A stretch of 64,000 bases of DNA from Virgibacillus_F flavescens (GCF_050574275.1 NZ_CP192260.1:2666001-2730000); one strand, 5' to 3'; positions 38,501 to 46,317 are shown, counted from the stretch's first letter. The notes: generated by a model from the letters alone, not told the origin. A program made the numbers and translations.

Positions 38501-38992
38501 CTTAATAATAATTGGATAGCCCGTCTTATCTCCAAAGGCTCTTACTTCTTCGAGGGAAGAAACAGGTCCATCAGTACCAGGAATTACTGGTAGACCAGCA
38601 TTTATGGCCTGAGTTCTTGCTTTAACTTTATCACCAAACATATTTAAATGTTCACTAGTAGGACCAATAAACACGATACCTTCTTCTTCACAACGCTTGG
38701 CAAATCGAATGTTTTCAGATAAGAAACCATAACCAGGATGTATTGCATCGACACCTACTTGTTTTGCAACATCTATAATACCTTCAATATCCAAGTAGGA
38801 ATCAATCGGTTTCTTTCCTTCACCTATAATGTATGCTTCGTCTGCTTTGTATCGATGATAGGAACCCGAATCTTCTTTCGAGTAAATTGCAACGGTGCGT
38901 ATATTTAATTCTGTACAGGCACGGAACACCCGTATTGCAATCTCACCTCTGTTTGCTACTAACACTTTTTGAATAGGTTTTAACTCGGCCAT
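35549..38992 (-). CDS. pyc: Pyruvate carboxylase
   Basis: The enzyme carboxylates pyruvate to oxaloacetate, refilling the TCA cycle. The 1147-residue single chain contains biotin carboxylase (about 1-460; KVLVANRGEIAIRVFRA at the start, GGGGRGMRIV at about 168-177), the carboxyltransferase domain (about 530-800; TDTTFRDAHQSLLATRVR) and a C-terminal biotinyl domain with the modified lysine in EAMKMET (Lys about 1113). Its ATG, after GAGGAAG, overlaps the end of ftsW by 13 bp. That overlap is also the order in B. subtilis (ftsW-pycA). Confidence 0.97.
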   Translation of the reverse strand: MAELKPIQKVLVANRGEIAIRVFRACTELNIRTVAIYSKEDSGSYHRYKADEAYIIGEGKKPIDSYLDIEGIIDVAKQVGVDAIHPGYGFLSENIRFAKRCEEEGIVFIGPTSEHLNMFGDKVKARTQAINAGLPVIPGTDGPVSSLEEVRAFGDKTGYPIIIKASLGGGGRGMRIVRSDSGLSEAYDRAKSEAKAAFGNDEVYVEKLIENPKHIEVQIIGDRNGNIVHLYERDCSVQRRHQKVVEIAPSVSLSDSLRMKICEASVQLMEKVKYINAGTVEFLVTDDEFYFIEVNPRVQVEHTITELITGIDIVQTQIKVAEGRDLHEKEIGVPAQSDIKTNGYAIQSRVTTEDPLNNFMPDTGKIMAYRTGGGFGVRLDAGNGFQGAEISSHYDSLLVKVSTWALTFDQAANKMVRNLKEFRIRGIKTNIPFLENVIRHPDFLSGNYSTTFIDHTPELFVFPKRKDRGTKMLSYIGHTTVNGFEGLDKKNKPLYTAPPIPKVDRLKEIPSGTKQILDEEGPDGLASWLLKQEKVLLTDTTFRDAHQSLLATRVRTKDLLQIAEPTTRLLPELFSVEMWGGATYDVAYRFLKEDPWERLLSLRKKMPNVLLQMLLRSSNAVGYKNYPDNLIKEFVEKSANAGIDVFRIFDSLNWVEGMKLAIQSVRKTDKIAEASMCYTGDILDKGRTKYDLDYYTNLAKELENAGAHILGIKDMAGLLKPEAAYQLITTLKETLTIPIHLHTHDTSGNGIYTYARAIDAGVDVVDVANGPMAGLTSQPSAQTLYHALEGHKRQPKINVGSYEKLSHYWEEIREYYHDFESGMKSPHTEIYSHEMPGGQYSNLKQQAKAVGLQKRWNEVKTMFYKVNLMFGDVIKVTPSSKVVGDMTLFMVQNNLTEDDIYERGESIDFPDSVIEFAQGYIGQPYEGFPKELQRIILKGKKPITVRPGELLEPVNFSELKESLFKTLDRQVSSFDMISYALYPKVFMDYHRFYEKYGDMSVLDTPTFLYGMRLGEEIEVEIEQGKTLIVKLVSISEPHDDGTRVIYFELNGQSREVVVKDENVKSLLVTKPQVDPENSKHIGATMPGTVVKVISEKGEKVKKGDYLLITEAMKMETTVQAPFEGVIKAIHVSNGDSIKVNDLLIEFE

Positions 38993-40161
38993 GATCTTCC
39001 TCCTTTATAAGATTTAAGGTTTCTACTAGAGTTTTGATTTACAGCAACAGGTTCTTGTTCACTTTTCTTTACCGATTTTGCGATATTATTTAAAATCCCC
39101 ATGGATGCTAGCATCACAAGTAGAGATGATCCGCCATAGCTGATAAAAGGCAAAGGTACGCCTGTAATAGGCAGCATTCCACTAATTGCCCCTAAGTTAA
39201 TAAAAGCCTGGATGCCTACCATGGATGAAATGCCAATAGCTAGTAGTGCTCCGAAACTATCTTCGCATTTTCGAGCTATAAAAATTCCTCGTAAAACAAT
39301 TGTAGCCAGCATACCAATTACAATAATTACTCCAATAAAGCCAAGTTCTTCTGCTATTACCGCCATTATGAAATCAGTATGGGGTTCTAGTAGGTAGCCA
39401 AGCTTCTGAACACTGTGACCTAATCCTTCACCCGTTAGTCCGCCTACCCCGATCGCCAGATAAGACTGTATTAAATGATATCCATCCGTTTGAGGTGTTT
39501 CAAAAGGTTGGTATGCACCAGTGAATCTGGCTAATCTTTCATCGGTAACCATTTGAGGTGCTGCAAAAGCAATTAAAAGTAATCCGATAAGAATAAGGAC
39601 GCTTAGATGCCTAAACTTTATTCCGGAACTAAAAATCACAGAACAAGCAATTAAAAAGATAATGGATGCAGTCCCTATATCAGGCTGCAATAAAATTAAT
39701 CCCAAAATAACACCCGTCATGATTAATGGAGGCACGACACCTTTTTTAAAATCATTTATGTACGACTGTTTCTTAGAATAAATACTTGCTAAGTACATAA
39801 TCAATCCAATTTTTGCAAATTCCGCTGGTTGCAGACTTGCAAAGCCAAAATTGAACCATGATCTAGCGCCATTTATTTTATCACCAAAGATTAAGACGCT
39901 GATTAACAGAGTGAAAATGATGAAAATGATTACTTTTATTAACTTCTGATAGTACTTATAAGGAAAAGCACTACAAAAAATAAAACCAACCATACTAATA
40001 AAAAACCATTGAAGTTGTTTAAAAAGGTAATATGTACTTTCATGTCCTTCCATTACTGCTAAAACCATACTGGCGCTATAAATCATTAGTATACCAAAAC
40101 CAGACAGAAGTAATGGGGAGATCATTAGTGTGAAATCGTATTCTTTTAATTTCTGTATCAT
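38980..40161 (-). CDS. ftsW: Lipid II glycosyltransferase FtsW
   Basis: FtsW is the SEDS septal peptidoglycan polymerase working with PBP2B. The 393-residue protein has ten transmembrane helices with the family motifs GARSWFNFGFASLQPAEFAK (about residues 95-114), EEHGF-like AEELGFIGV (about 268-276) and the C-terminal TGVPLPFISYGGSSLLVML (about 332-350). Position next to pyc and ylaN, and the presence of another SEDS gene at the window's left edge in the dcw cluster, support FtsW rather than SpoVE. The ATG follows GGGAG. Confidence 0.94.
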   Translation of the reverse strand: MIQKLKEYDFTLMISPLLLSGFGILMIYSASMVLAVMEGHESTYYLFKQLQWFFISMVGFIFCSAFPYKYYQKLIKVIIFIIFTLLISVLIFGDKINGARSWFNFGFASLQPAEFAKIGLIMYLASIYSKKQSYINDFKKGVVPPLIMTGVILGLILLQPDIGTASIIFLIACSVIFSSGIKFRHLSVLILIGLLLIAFAAPQMVTDERLARFTGAYQPFETPQTDGYHLIQSYLAIGVGGLTGEGLGHSVQKLGYLLEPHTDFIMAVIAEELGFIGVIIVIGMLATIVLRGIFIARKCEDSFGALLAIGISSMVGIQAFINLGAISGMLPITGVPLPFISYGGSSLLVMLASMGILNNIAKSVKKSEQEPVAVNQNSSRNLKSYKGGRSWPS

Positions 40162-40376
40162 CTTACTTCTCCCTGTTTTATGTCATTATTTAAGACGAAA
40201 TAGAAATTTTCAATAGTATAACACATTTAACTATTTAGTGTAACTTATTCAAATATCTTATTCGTTCGATCCTTATTATATTATATCACTATATTTTTCC
40301 AAAAAACCATCTATTATAACGACTTTATTTAATTAAATGTTTCATCTAAACGGTCACAAAAATTCTTGCATGTAAC

Positions 40377-40413
40377 AAAAAAACCTTGCCTAAAATCATT
40401 TGGGCAAAGTTTT
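40377..40413 (-). terminator. Intrinsic terminator after ylaN
   Basis: AACCTTGCC / GGCAAAGTT (one G-U pair) forms a 9-bp stem, followed on the minus strand by seven T. It lies in the 293-bp gap (40162-40454) between ylaN and ftsW, in which I see no gene. Confidence 0.8.
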
Positions 40414-40454
40414 GTTAAGTCGTAATCCACTTAAAACAACCTAACAATATTATG

Positions 40455-40739
40455 TTAAATTGAATTTTGTGCTGCTTCATGCAGAATGTTTAGCTGTCTT
40501 TCAAGATTTTCCAGAAGTGCTTTACCTTCGTCTTCATTTATTAGATCCAGGCGTACTGCAAAATCAATCTCCCTTGAAAGTCCAAACATTTGTGTATCTA
40601 AAACCTCTTCATACAAGGGGCATTGTGGCATGGTCAAATTATCGATTTGTACTTCGATAAGTTTTAATATCTTATCAGCATCTGCCTTAAGTACTGCATA
40701 TGCTTTTTCACGATGATCTACGGTCACCTCAGGAATCAA
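40455..40739 (-). CDS. ylaN: YlaN family protein
   Basis: The 94-residue protein is nearly identical in pattern to B. subtilis Yla[21 protein letters not shown] (residues 8-27) and [21 protein letters not shown] (about 34-54). YlaN is essential in B. subtilis under normal iron conditions and has been reported to interact with Fur and iron handling. The start is TTG with GGAGGG upstream. A terminator follows, so it is probably monocistronic. Confidence 0.95.
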   Translation of the reverse strand: MIPEVTVDHREKAYAVLKADADKILKLIEVQIDNLTMPQCPLYEEVLDTQMFGLSREIDFAVRLDLINEDEGKALLENLERQLNILHEAAQNSI

Positions 40740-40936
40740 TTGAATCCCTCCAATTAAAAGACTTTCTTATAGTTTATATTATCGCTGAACCTGATAAATT
40801 GCAAATAAATTTAATAATAAATCTTTCCTTACATCCTATAAATAAGCATATAGAAGTACTTTATGATAAAATATAAACCGTGAAATTTTTTTATTCAGCT
40901 CACTAGTCAGATATAGATTCGAAAGGAGAATAATAA

Positions 40937-41440
40937 ATGATAGTACCAATTATAGGAAACGTTAACTATTCGATTACGCTTGACCCGACTGTTTGGATTT
41001 TTGATGATCGGAAAATAGAATTTAAAAAAGCATTTGACCTAGTACCAGAAACTGCAGTTGCAGATGAAGAAGATAATGATGAATTGAAAAAAGCTTCGAG
41101 CCGTTGGAACAGAGAGGTCTATCAACAGAACATTAATCCTCCTATTAATAAAAGCATTTCCAAAATGGAAGGAAAGAAAATACTAGAAGGAACTTATGTG
41201 ATGCCGATAGAAAAATTTGTTAGCCATGCAGAGCCAAAAGCTGATGCTAAATCAGCTACCTTAGTACTGGGTGATGGAGACGATGTTACAATCTCGCTTG
41301 CAGAATTACATGATTCCTATTTACTATTTGCAGTTGATGGTAAACCATTGAAAGAAAATGGACCAGTTCATCTCTATCGCAAAGACGGGTCAAATAAAGA
41401 AAATCCAATTACTTCAATAAATAAAATTATAATTAATTAA
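40937..41440 (+). CDS. Conserved protein of the YlaL type, function unknown
   Basis: The 167-residue protein begins MIVPIIGNVNYSITLDPTVWIFDDRKIEF, a start I associate with YlaL-like proteins of Bacillaceae, and sits in the ylaL position next to ylaN. There is no signal peptide or membrane helix. The middle contains an acidic stretch (EEDNDE), and the C-terminal half alternates short hydrophobic and charged segments suggesting beta strands. I do not know its function. The ATG follows AAAGGAG, and a strong terminator follows the gene. Confidence 0.7.
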   Translation: MIVPIIGNVNYSITLDPTVWIFDDRKIEFKKAFDLVPETAVADEEDNDELKKASSRWNREVYQQNINPPINKSISKMEGKKILEGTYVMPIEKFVSHAEPKADAKSATLVLGDGDDVTISLAELHDSYLLFAVDGKPLKENGPVHLYRKDGSNKENPITSINKIIIN

Positions 41441-41453
41441 ATAAATATAATTG

Positions 41454-41488
41454 AAAGGCTGTTGCTAATCATGCAACAGCCTTTTTTT
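41454..41488 (+). terminator. Intrinsic terminator after the ylaL-like gene
   Basis: AAAGGCTGTTGC and GCAACAGCCTTT form a 12-bp perfect stem, followed by seven T. Confidence 0.93.
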
Positions 41489-41600
41489 AATAACTATCAT
41501 TTCCTATAACCGACTGCTTCCTTTTGCGTATAATTTAAGATTTAAAACGAATTATAAACTTAGGACATTTTTTAACTAAAAGCTTAAGGAGGTATGTCAA

Positions 41601-42200
41601 ATGAAATTGAGTATTTTTACAGGGATATTAGTAACTTGTTTATTCATAAATGGTTGCCAGACAAACAAAGAAGATGTAACCATCTCTGAAGAAAAGAGTA
41701 ATAATCGCTATTTGCAAGTAGAGGATTCAGAACAGCCGGAACGGAAAAACTTAAGCAATCAGGAGATAGCTGATCATCTAGCATCTGTCGCTAGTGAAGT
41801 TGTAAATGTTAACGATGCCACAGCAGTTGTGGCTGGCTCATATACAGTAGTAGGAATTGATGTAGACAAAGATTTAGATCGTTCAAGAGTTGGAACAATA
41901 AAATACACGGTATTAGAGGCATTGCAGCATGACCCATACGGCAAGACTGCTGTTGTAGTTGCCGATGGTGATATTATGGAGCGTTTACGGCAGATGGGGA
42001 ATAAAATTGACCAAGGATATCCACTCCATGGCTTCGTAGATGAATTATCAGCTATAGTTGGCAGATACATGCCAGATTTTCCAATTAGTGAGAATCAGCC
42101 GGAAGAATCCGATCAAAACAAAAAACTATTACCGAAAAAAGATGAAAAGCAATTGGATGATATCGAGGAAGACCAATCCAATCAATATAATAACGAATAA
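41601..42200 (+). CDS. ylaJ: YhcN/YlaJ family sporulation lipoprotein
   Basis: The 199-residue protein has a lipoprotein signal with the lipobox FINGC (Cys19). The globular part carries the YhcN/YlaJ pattern: IADHLASVASEVVNVNDATAVVAGSYTV split around residues 55-82, then VGIDVDKDLDRSRVGTIKY and IMERLRQMGNKI. The C-terminus is an acidic, Gln/Asn-rich tail. Members are spore lipoproteins, often tied to germination, with unclear biochemical roles. The ATG follows AAGGAGG. Confidence 0.87.
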   Translation: MKLSIFTGILVTCLFINGCQTNKEDVTISEEKSNNRYLQVEDSEQPERKNLSNQEIADHLASVASEVVNVNDATAVVAGSYTVVGIDVDKDLDRSRVGTIKYTVLEALQHDPYGKTAVVVADGDIMERLRQMGNKIDQGYPLHGFVDELSAIVGRYMPDFPISENQPEESDQNKKLLPKKDEKQLDDIEEDQSNQYNNE

Positions 42201-42231
42201 AAAAAATCCTGGTTAAACGCCAGGATTTTTT
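42201..42231. terminator. Bidirectional terminator after ylaJ
   Basis: AAAAAATCCTGG and CCAGGATTTTTT form a 12-bp stem with a 7-base loop between two convergent genes. Confidence 0.92.
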
Positions 42232-42232
42232 A

Positions 42233-42523
42233 TCAGGTAGTTGATTTTTCTTCTTCTTTTACCTCATTATAATAATTTACTCCAAATTGAGATCCTTCTG
42301 AGACCATTTTGGAATTTTCAAGCTGTGACGGTTCCTTATTTTCCACTTGATCTGGAACGCCAGCATCGTCTAATGTTGATTCTTTATTCATATTTTTAAT
42401 TTTAGATGTCGTATTTTTCACACTAGTTTTTAATTTATCACGGTTATCTTTATCCTTAAGAACAAATCCAGCAACGCCTGCACCAACTGCACCTACACCA
42501 GATAGTAAATATCTTTTCTTCAT
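42233..42523 (-). CDS. Small conserved-looking protein of unknown function
   Basis: The 96-residue product has an N-terminal hydrophobic Gly/Ala/Val segment (residues 6-21, starting after MKKRY) that could be a membrane anchor or signal, then a basic stretch and a strongly acidic, Gln/Asn/Ser-rich remainder that looks disordered. I do not recognise the family; the layout loosely recalls YtxH-like envelope proteins. Coding status is supported by a good ribosome-binding site (GAAGGAG), a clean terminator and no overlapping gene. Confidence 0.65.
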   Translation of the reverse strand: MKKRYLLSGVGAVGAGVAGFVLKDKDNRDKLKTSVKNTTSKIKNMNKESTLDDAGVPDQVENKEPSQLENSKMVSEGSQFGVNYYNEVKEEEKSTT

Positions 42524-42658
42524 CGAATCACTCCTTCAAAATGTTGTATATTTAGGTATTCCCCAAATTTTTTTTATAAAACATACATTAATTACATTTT
42601 CAATCACACTTATTAATGTGTTATATTAGAATGAAACAGCCTAATTCGAGGTGAAAGT

Positions 42659-42862
42659 ATGCAAGTCAAATGTGTAATTTGTGACGAAATTGAGTCAATT
42701 GAGGATGATTCCCTTCAAGCTAAACGTTTAAGAAATCGTCGAATCCATATGTATTTATGTGAGCCTTGCTATAATAGGATCGAAAAAAAGACAAAAGAAA
42801 GACATGCAACGGGTAACTTCCGTTTATATCGAAAACCAAAGAAAAAAGAAGATTTAATTTAA
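42659..42862 (+). CDS. ylaI: YlaI family zinc-ribbon-like protein (DUF2197)
   Basis: The 67-residue protein has two Cys pairs, CVIC (residues 5-8) and CEPC (34-37), spaced like a zinc ribbon, followed by a basic C-terminus. Length, cysteine spacing and the segment LRNRRIHMYLCEPCYNRI match YlaI. The function is unknown. It is flanked by ylaH and the ylaJ region, as in B. subtilis. GAGGTG precedes the ATG. Confidence 0.88.
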   Translation: MQVKCVICDEIESIEDDSLQAKRLRNRRIHMYLCEPCYNRIEKKTKERHATGNFRLYRKPKKKEDLI

Positions 42863-42900
42863 AAAAAGTATCGGCTCAAAAATGAGCTGATACTTTTTTT
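42861..42900. terminator. Bidirectional terminator between ylaI and ylaH
   Basis: AAAAAAGTATC.GCTCA and TGAGC.GATACTTTTTT form a near-perfect stem with T-tracts both ways. Confidence 0.92.
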
Positions 42901-43204
42901 ACTGCGATTTTCTTTTTCTTTCCTGGTGCAACCGCAGCCGATAAACCCCTAGTATGATAGATATTATTATTAAGCTTTCCGTTATCGGTAATCCAAAAAT
43001 ACTAAAAATTGTTAATACATACGTCCCTACAGCAAGCATGATATACACAAAAATAGTTTTTAATATAGGTAATTGTCTCGCAAATCCTAATTTAAAAGCA
43101 AGTGAACCAAATATAAGATTCAAGATGTACAGAACTGTAAATATATATTCGGTACCATATTCTGATAAGACAAACTCAAAAATTAAACTGTTGTTCGAAT
43201 CCAT
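42899..43204 (-). CDS. ylaH: YlaH-like membrane protein
   Basis: The 101-residue protein has three transmembrane helices (about residues 18-37, 45-65 and 70-88) and a basic C-terminal tail. The segment GFARQLPILKTIFVYIMLAVG (about 40-60) is typical of the YlaH-like family. Its function is unknown. The ATG follows GGGGGATA. It is divergent from the small ylaF gene. Confidence 0.86.
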   Translation of the reverse strand: MDSNNSLIFEFVLSEYGTEYIFTVLYILNLIFGSLAFKLGFARQLPILKTIFVYIMLAVGTYVLTIFSIFGLPITESLIIISIILGVYRLRLHQERKRKSQ

Positions 43205-43382
43205 TTATATCCCCCGTTATTATGTATTAATTAAATATGAATTGCATCTAAGCTCTTACCATCATACTAAATCTTATACTGCGTTGCTAGTTAGAACATC
43301 TGTTCATTAATAAGATTCACATTTTGTATAAATATATAGAATGTTATATACTGTTTGTTGTACTATAATTTGAGGTGAAAAG

Positions 43383-43553
43383 ATGAATAAAATTAATATT
43401 CCCATGTTATTATTAGCGATTTTGGTAATCATGTCCTTCTTTTCTGTTGGAATTGGTATTGCTCTTCGAAATATTTGGTTGATATTATTCTTTCTCTTAC
43501 TGGGATTTGGACTTATGGGATTTGGTTTAACTTTAAAACGAAAAAAGAAGTGA
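43383..43553 (+). CDS. ylaF: YlaF-like small membrane protein (DUF5325)
   Basis: This 56-residue product, below common ORF cut-offs, begins MNKINIPMLLLAILVIMSF and has two transmembrane helices (about residues 5-25 and 28-50) ending in a basic LKRKKK tail. A GAGGTG ribosome-binding site precedes the ATG by 6 bases. Size, topology and position next to ylaH and the suhB/yktC region match YlaF. In B. subtilis typA lies between ylaF and ylaH; it is absent here. Confidence 0.72.
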   Translation: MNKINIPMLLLAILVIMSFFSVGIGIALRNIWLILFFLLLGFGLMGFGLTLKRKKK

Positions 43554-43581
43554 CTCGAACAGAGTCACTTCTTTCCTTTTT
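43542..43581. terminator. Bidirectional terminator between ylaF and suhB
   Basis: AAGAAGTGACTC and GAGTCACTTCTT form a 12-bp stem with a 5-base loop. The left arm contains the ylaF stop and the right arm runs into the end of the suhB-like gene, so the terminator is embedded in both coding ends. Confidence 0.85.
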
Positions 43582-44374
43582 TAATATAATCGTTAATAAT
43601 TGTATCTCTGATAGATGGATGACTTACAAGTATAGAATTAGAATCAACCATATTTATATCTTCACCGAGTACAGTTGACGTAACTCCACCAACTTCATTT
43701 ACAATCACCATTCCACCAGCGATATCCCAAGGAGACAGTTTCATAGTTATATAACCGTCCATTATCCCCTCAGCTATATAGGCAAACTCTAAAGCAGCTG
43801 AACCATATGTACGTGTTCCTCTAACAGCACGGACTAATTTCTGCATCACCTTTTCATCAACAATTCTGTTTTCACATAACCAAAAATGATTTAATCCTAT
43901 CATTGCTTTATTGAAATCTACATGTTCAGGCAGGTCAGGTAACACCTCACCATTTTTATAAGCACCTTCCCCTCTTTTCGCACTATAGAGTACATCATCC
44001 ATTACGTTATAAATAAGTCCGATTTCCCCAACGCCTTCATGATAAATCCCAATCGAAATCGCAAAGTTTCTACCTTGCTGTACAAAGTTCATTGTGCCAT
44101 CTATAGGATCGATAATCCAGACCGTTCCTTCTAACGAATCAACTTGATCACCGAATCCCTCTTCACTTAAAATTAGATGATCGCTATATAAATCCTTTAT
44201 TTTTTCAACAAAATACTTTTCTGTTTCTTTGTCCATTGTAGTTACCAAATCATTTGGACTAGACTTGAAATCAACTTCCAGGGGATCTTGTATTTTTTCA
44301 CGAATTGTTGCACCTGCTTCTAAAATCCACTTTTTGGCGTTATCGTATACTTCATTTCGCTTTACTGCTTCCAT
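43565..44374 (-). CDS. suhB: Inositol monophosphatase family protein (YktC)
   Basis: This Mg-dependent phosphatase family acts on inositol phosphates or related sugar phosphates. The 269-residue protein carries the metal site motifs LSEEGFGDQ (Glu, about residues 70-78), WIIDPIDGTMNFV (about 91-103) and SPWDIAGGMVIVNEVGG (about 217-233). B. subtilis YktC is the syntenic counterpart and was reported to be an inositol monophosphatase. The ATG follows GGAGG. The substrate is not fixed by sequence. Confidence 0.92.
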   Translation of the reverse strand: MEAVKRNEVYDNAKKWILEAGATIREKIQDPLEVDFKSSPNDLVTTMDKETEKYFVEKIKDLYSDHLILSEEGFGDQVDSLEGTVWIIDPIDGTMNFVQQGRNFAISIGIYHEGVGEIGLIYNVMDDVLYSAKRGEGAYKNGEVLPDLPEHVDFNKAMIGLNHFWLCENRIVDEKVMQKLVRAVRGTRTYGSAALEFAYIAEGIMDGYITMKLSPWDIAGGMVIVNEVGGVTSTVLGEDINMVDSNSILVSHPSIRDTIINDYIKKGKK

Positions 44375-44423
44375 TACTATGCCTCCAAAATTTTATTATC
44401 TTAATATACTATGTTAACAAATT

Positions 44424-44470
44424 AAAAAACCAACCACCAAATGGGATGACTTAATTTGTGGTTAGTTTAG
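44424..44470 (-). terminator. Terminator after the 44480-44671 gene
   Basis: An imperfect stem (AACCACCAAAT with ATTTGTGGTT) is followed on the minus strand by six T. Confidence 0.6.
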
Positions 44471-44479
44471 GGGGAATAA

Positions 44480-44671
44480 CTATTCACTCTCAATAGAATG
44501 AAGCTGTAATCTCAGTTGCTCCAGCCGTTCTTTTGCTTTTATAATTTCAACGGTATTTTTTTCTTTTAGTGCATCAGACAATGATACTAATTCGTAATCA
44601 ATTTCCATACGTATAACTGGTATCTTTTCCTGTGCTTCTTTTCGCCTCAAAGCTTCCATTACATATTTCAT
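44480..44671 (-). CDS. Small helical protein of unknown function
   Basis: The 63-residue, highly charged product is predicted to be nearly all helix with heptad-like spacing of Leu and Ile (IKAKERLEQLRLQLHSIE), which suggests a coiled coil. No family is recognised. It has an AAAGGATG ribosome-binding site before the ATG and its own terminator, and lies between suhB and yktB. Coding status is plausible but not proven. Confidence 0.6.
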   Translation of the reverse strand: MKYVMEALRRKEAQEKIPVIRMEIDYELVSLSDALKEKNTVEIIKAKERLEQLRLQLHSIESE

Positions 44672-44981
44672 AACTATTCATCCTTTCAGATGCTTTTATT
44701 ATATATATGATGTTGTATAAAATTTGGTTAATCATTTTTATATTATTGTAACTTTATTCCCATATACCACTGTTAATAAACCTACCGTAACCAGTTTGTT
44801 TTCTTGACTGCAAGCACAATTTACCTAATACTTATTATATAAATAACTCAACATTCGCAGCTAGATATCAGTTACTTTGTCGTAATTGATGTAAACTGCA
44901 CGGAACTTACCTCACCCGAAATAAACTGCTATATAACAGCAATTTGTTGATAAAAAAAGACGTAAACAGTTTTACCAGTAC
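44672..44981. other. A/T-rich noncoding stretch
   Basis: About 300 bp upstream of the 44480-44671 gene. I see no gene here. There is a small inverted repeat around 44923-44945 (TGCTATATAACAGCA). The stretch leads into the GC-richer repeat element at 44982. Confidence 0.5.
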
Positions 44982-45313
44982 AGGAGAGTGGAGGGCGGTG
45001 ACTCCTCGAAAAAGAAAAGCACTTTTTCTTCGTGCGATGTCTTTTCAGGGAAGTCTTCCTTATCCTGCGGGATCAGCACGAGTCTGAATGCCCCGCAGTT
45101 TAAATGAGGAAGGCAAAATAAACCCGTCCTTTGCGGACAACGTTTGCATTCCCCTTGTCGGGGCAAGGAGACTGAAGCCGCGCCCTAAGGTGCGCATCCG
45201 CCCGGAGCGATCCTGGACGGCAGCTTTAGAACACTTATTTGAAAATAAGCCTAAAGTTACGGCGCAGTTTATAGATATTGTGCCACTACTGCAATGGATT
45301 GCGGGCTTATTTT
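44982..45313. repeat. GC-rich structured intergenic repeat (Bacillaceae type)
   Basis: This roughly 330-bp block is clearly richer in G+C than its surroundings. It holds an AGGAG...CTCCT hairpin (44982-45006), an inserted-looking hairpin (GAAAAAG/CTTTTTC, about 45008-45029), the CCTGCGGGATCAGCACGAG and TCTGAATGCCCCGCAG segments, then GACTGAAGCCGCGCCC and GCATCCGCCCGGAGCGATC. It closes with a 10-bp inverted repeat AAAATAAGCC (45242-45251) and GGCTTATTTT (45304-45313). Such segments, in this order, occur repeatedly in intergenic DNA of many Bacillaceae as far as I recall. ORFs read through it are spurious. Confidence 0.65.
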
Positions 45314-45395
45314 ACTTTTTTAGCTAGCACTTTCATTTTTCAGTCTGCGAAAGTTGAGTAACTAACAAAAACAAACACGTAAAAGGAGAATACAA

Positions 45396-46019
45396 ATGGT
45401 TTTTAAAGGGTTTATAAAAAAAGACTTTCGAACATTTACAATTAATGGACTGGATAATCGAATGGAAGCTATCCGAGAACGAATCCAACCAAAGTTTCAG
45501 CAAATCGGTGAAAAGCTGCAGGATGATTTATCAACTATGACTGGTAATGATATGCATATACATATAGCGCAACATGCCAGAAGAACAGTTAATCCTCCTA
45601 ATGATACATGGATGGCATTTTGTCATAATAAACGCGGTTATAAACAGCATCCACATTTTCAAATCGGCTTGTTCGATGATCATTTGTTCATTTGGTTGGC
45701 TTACATATATGAACTACCAAATAAACAAGAGATAGCTGCATCGTTTATTGATAACATTGAAGATCTAAAGAACACAATCCCCGATGAATATGTGATATCG
45801 CTTGACCATACAAAGAAAGAGTCTGCTTCTTTAAAACAGATACAATTGAATGAATCACTTGAACGTTTCCATAAAGTTAAAAAAGCAGAATTTCTTGTTG
45901 GCAGACATATTTCATGGGATGACCCTATACTGAAAGATGGCAAAGCACTTTTAAGCGAAGTCAAAAAAACATTTGAAACATTAGCACCTATTTATAAATT
46001 ATCTATGAACAATGTATGA
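45396..46019 (+). CDS. yktB: DUF1054 (UPF0637) family protein YktB
   Basis: The 207-residue soluble protein matches the YktB family: MVFKGFIKKDFRTFTINGLDNRM at the start in two parts, HIAQHARRTVNPPNDTWMAF (about residues 57-76) and KRGYKQHPHFQIGLFDDHLF (about 80-99), and the C-terminal GRHISWDDPIL (about 169-179). The function is unknown. The ATG follows AAAGGAG. It is convergent with yktA. Confidence 0.92.
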   Translation: MVFKGFIKKDFRTFTINGLDNRMEAIRERIQPKFQQIGEKLQDDLSTMTGNDMHIHIAQHARRTVNPPNDTWMAFCHNKRGYKQHPHFQIGLFDDHLFIWLAYIYELPNKQEIAASFIDNIEDLKNTIPDEYVISLDHTKKESASLKQIQLNESLERFHKVKKAEFLVGRHISWDDPILKDGKALLSEVKKTFETLAPIYKLSMNNV

Positions 46020-46056
46020 AAATAGGATGGCTGGTTACGTACCAGTCATCCTATTT

Positions 46057-46302
46057 TTATGCTCCCATCACCTTTTTTACTACCGGGTAAACTTTGTAGC
46101 CAGTAGCTGCTTCAAATTCCTTAAAATATGTTTTTTCTTCGCTTTTTGAAGGAACAATCTCTTTAAACCGTTTGTATGACCTATTGATTTCCTTATCTTC
46201 GGTATTCTTTTCGTAATAGTCTTCAATTACTGTAAAAAAATGAACAATGTCAATTATTTCCTGCTTGGACCAAAGTTCATTCATAGGATATTGATATTCC
46301 AA
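46057..46302 (-). CDS. yktA: UPF0223 family protein YktA
   Basis: The 81-residue protein has the UPF0223 pattern MEYQYPMNELWSKQEIIDIV at the start, FFTVIEDYYE in the middle, and FKEIVPSKSEEKTYFKEFEA (about 46-65) near the end. It is probably helical and cytoplasmic, with no known function. The start is TTG, 10 bases after AAGGAG. Only 15 bp separate it from the upstream flavoprotein gene, so the two may be co-transcribed. Confidence 0.9.
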   Translation of the reverse strand: MEYQYPMNELWSKQEIIDIVHFFTVIEDYYEKNTEDKEINRSYKRFKEIVPSKSEEKTYFKEFEAATGYKVYPVVKKVMGA

Positions 46303-46317
46303 CTTTCATTCACTCCT

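Noticed and set aside
45088..45327. 79-codon plus-strand ORF and 64-codon minus-strand ORF (44972-45166) inside the GC-rich block
   Set aside because: Both lie within the structured repeat, have no credible ribosome-binding site and give low-complexity Arg/Pro-rich translations typical of ORFs read through such repeats.
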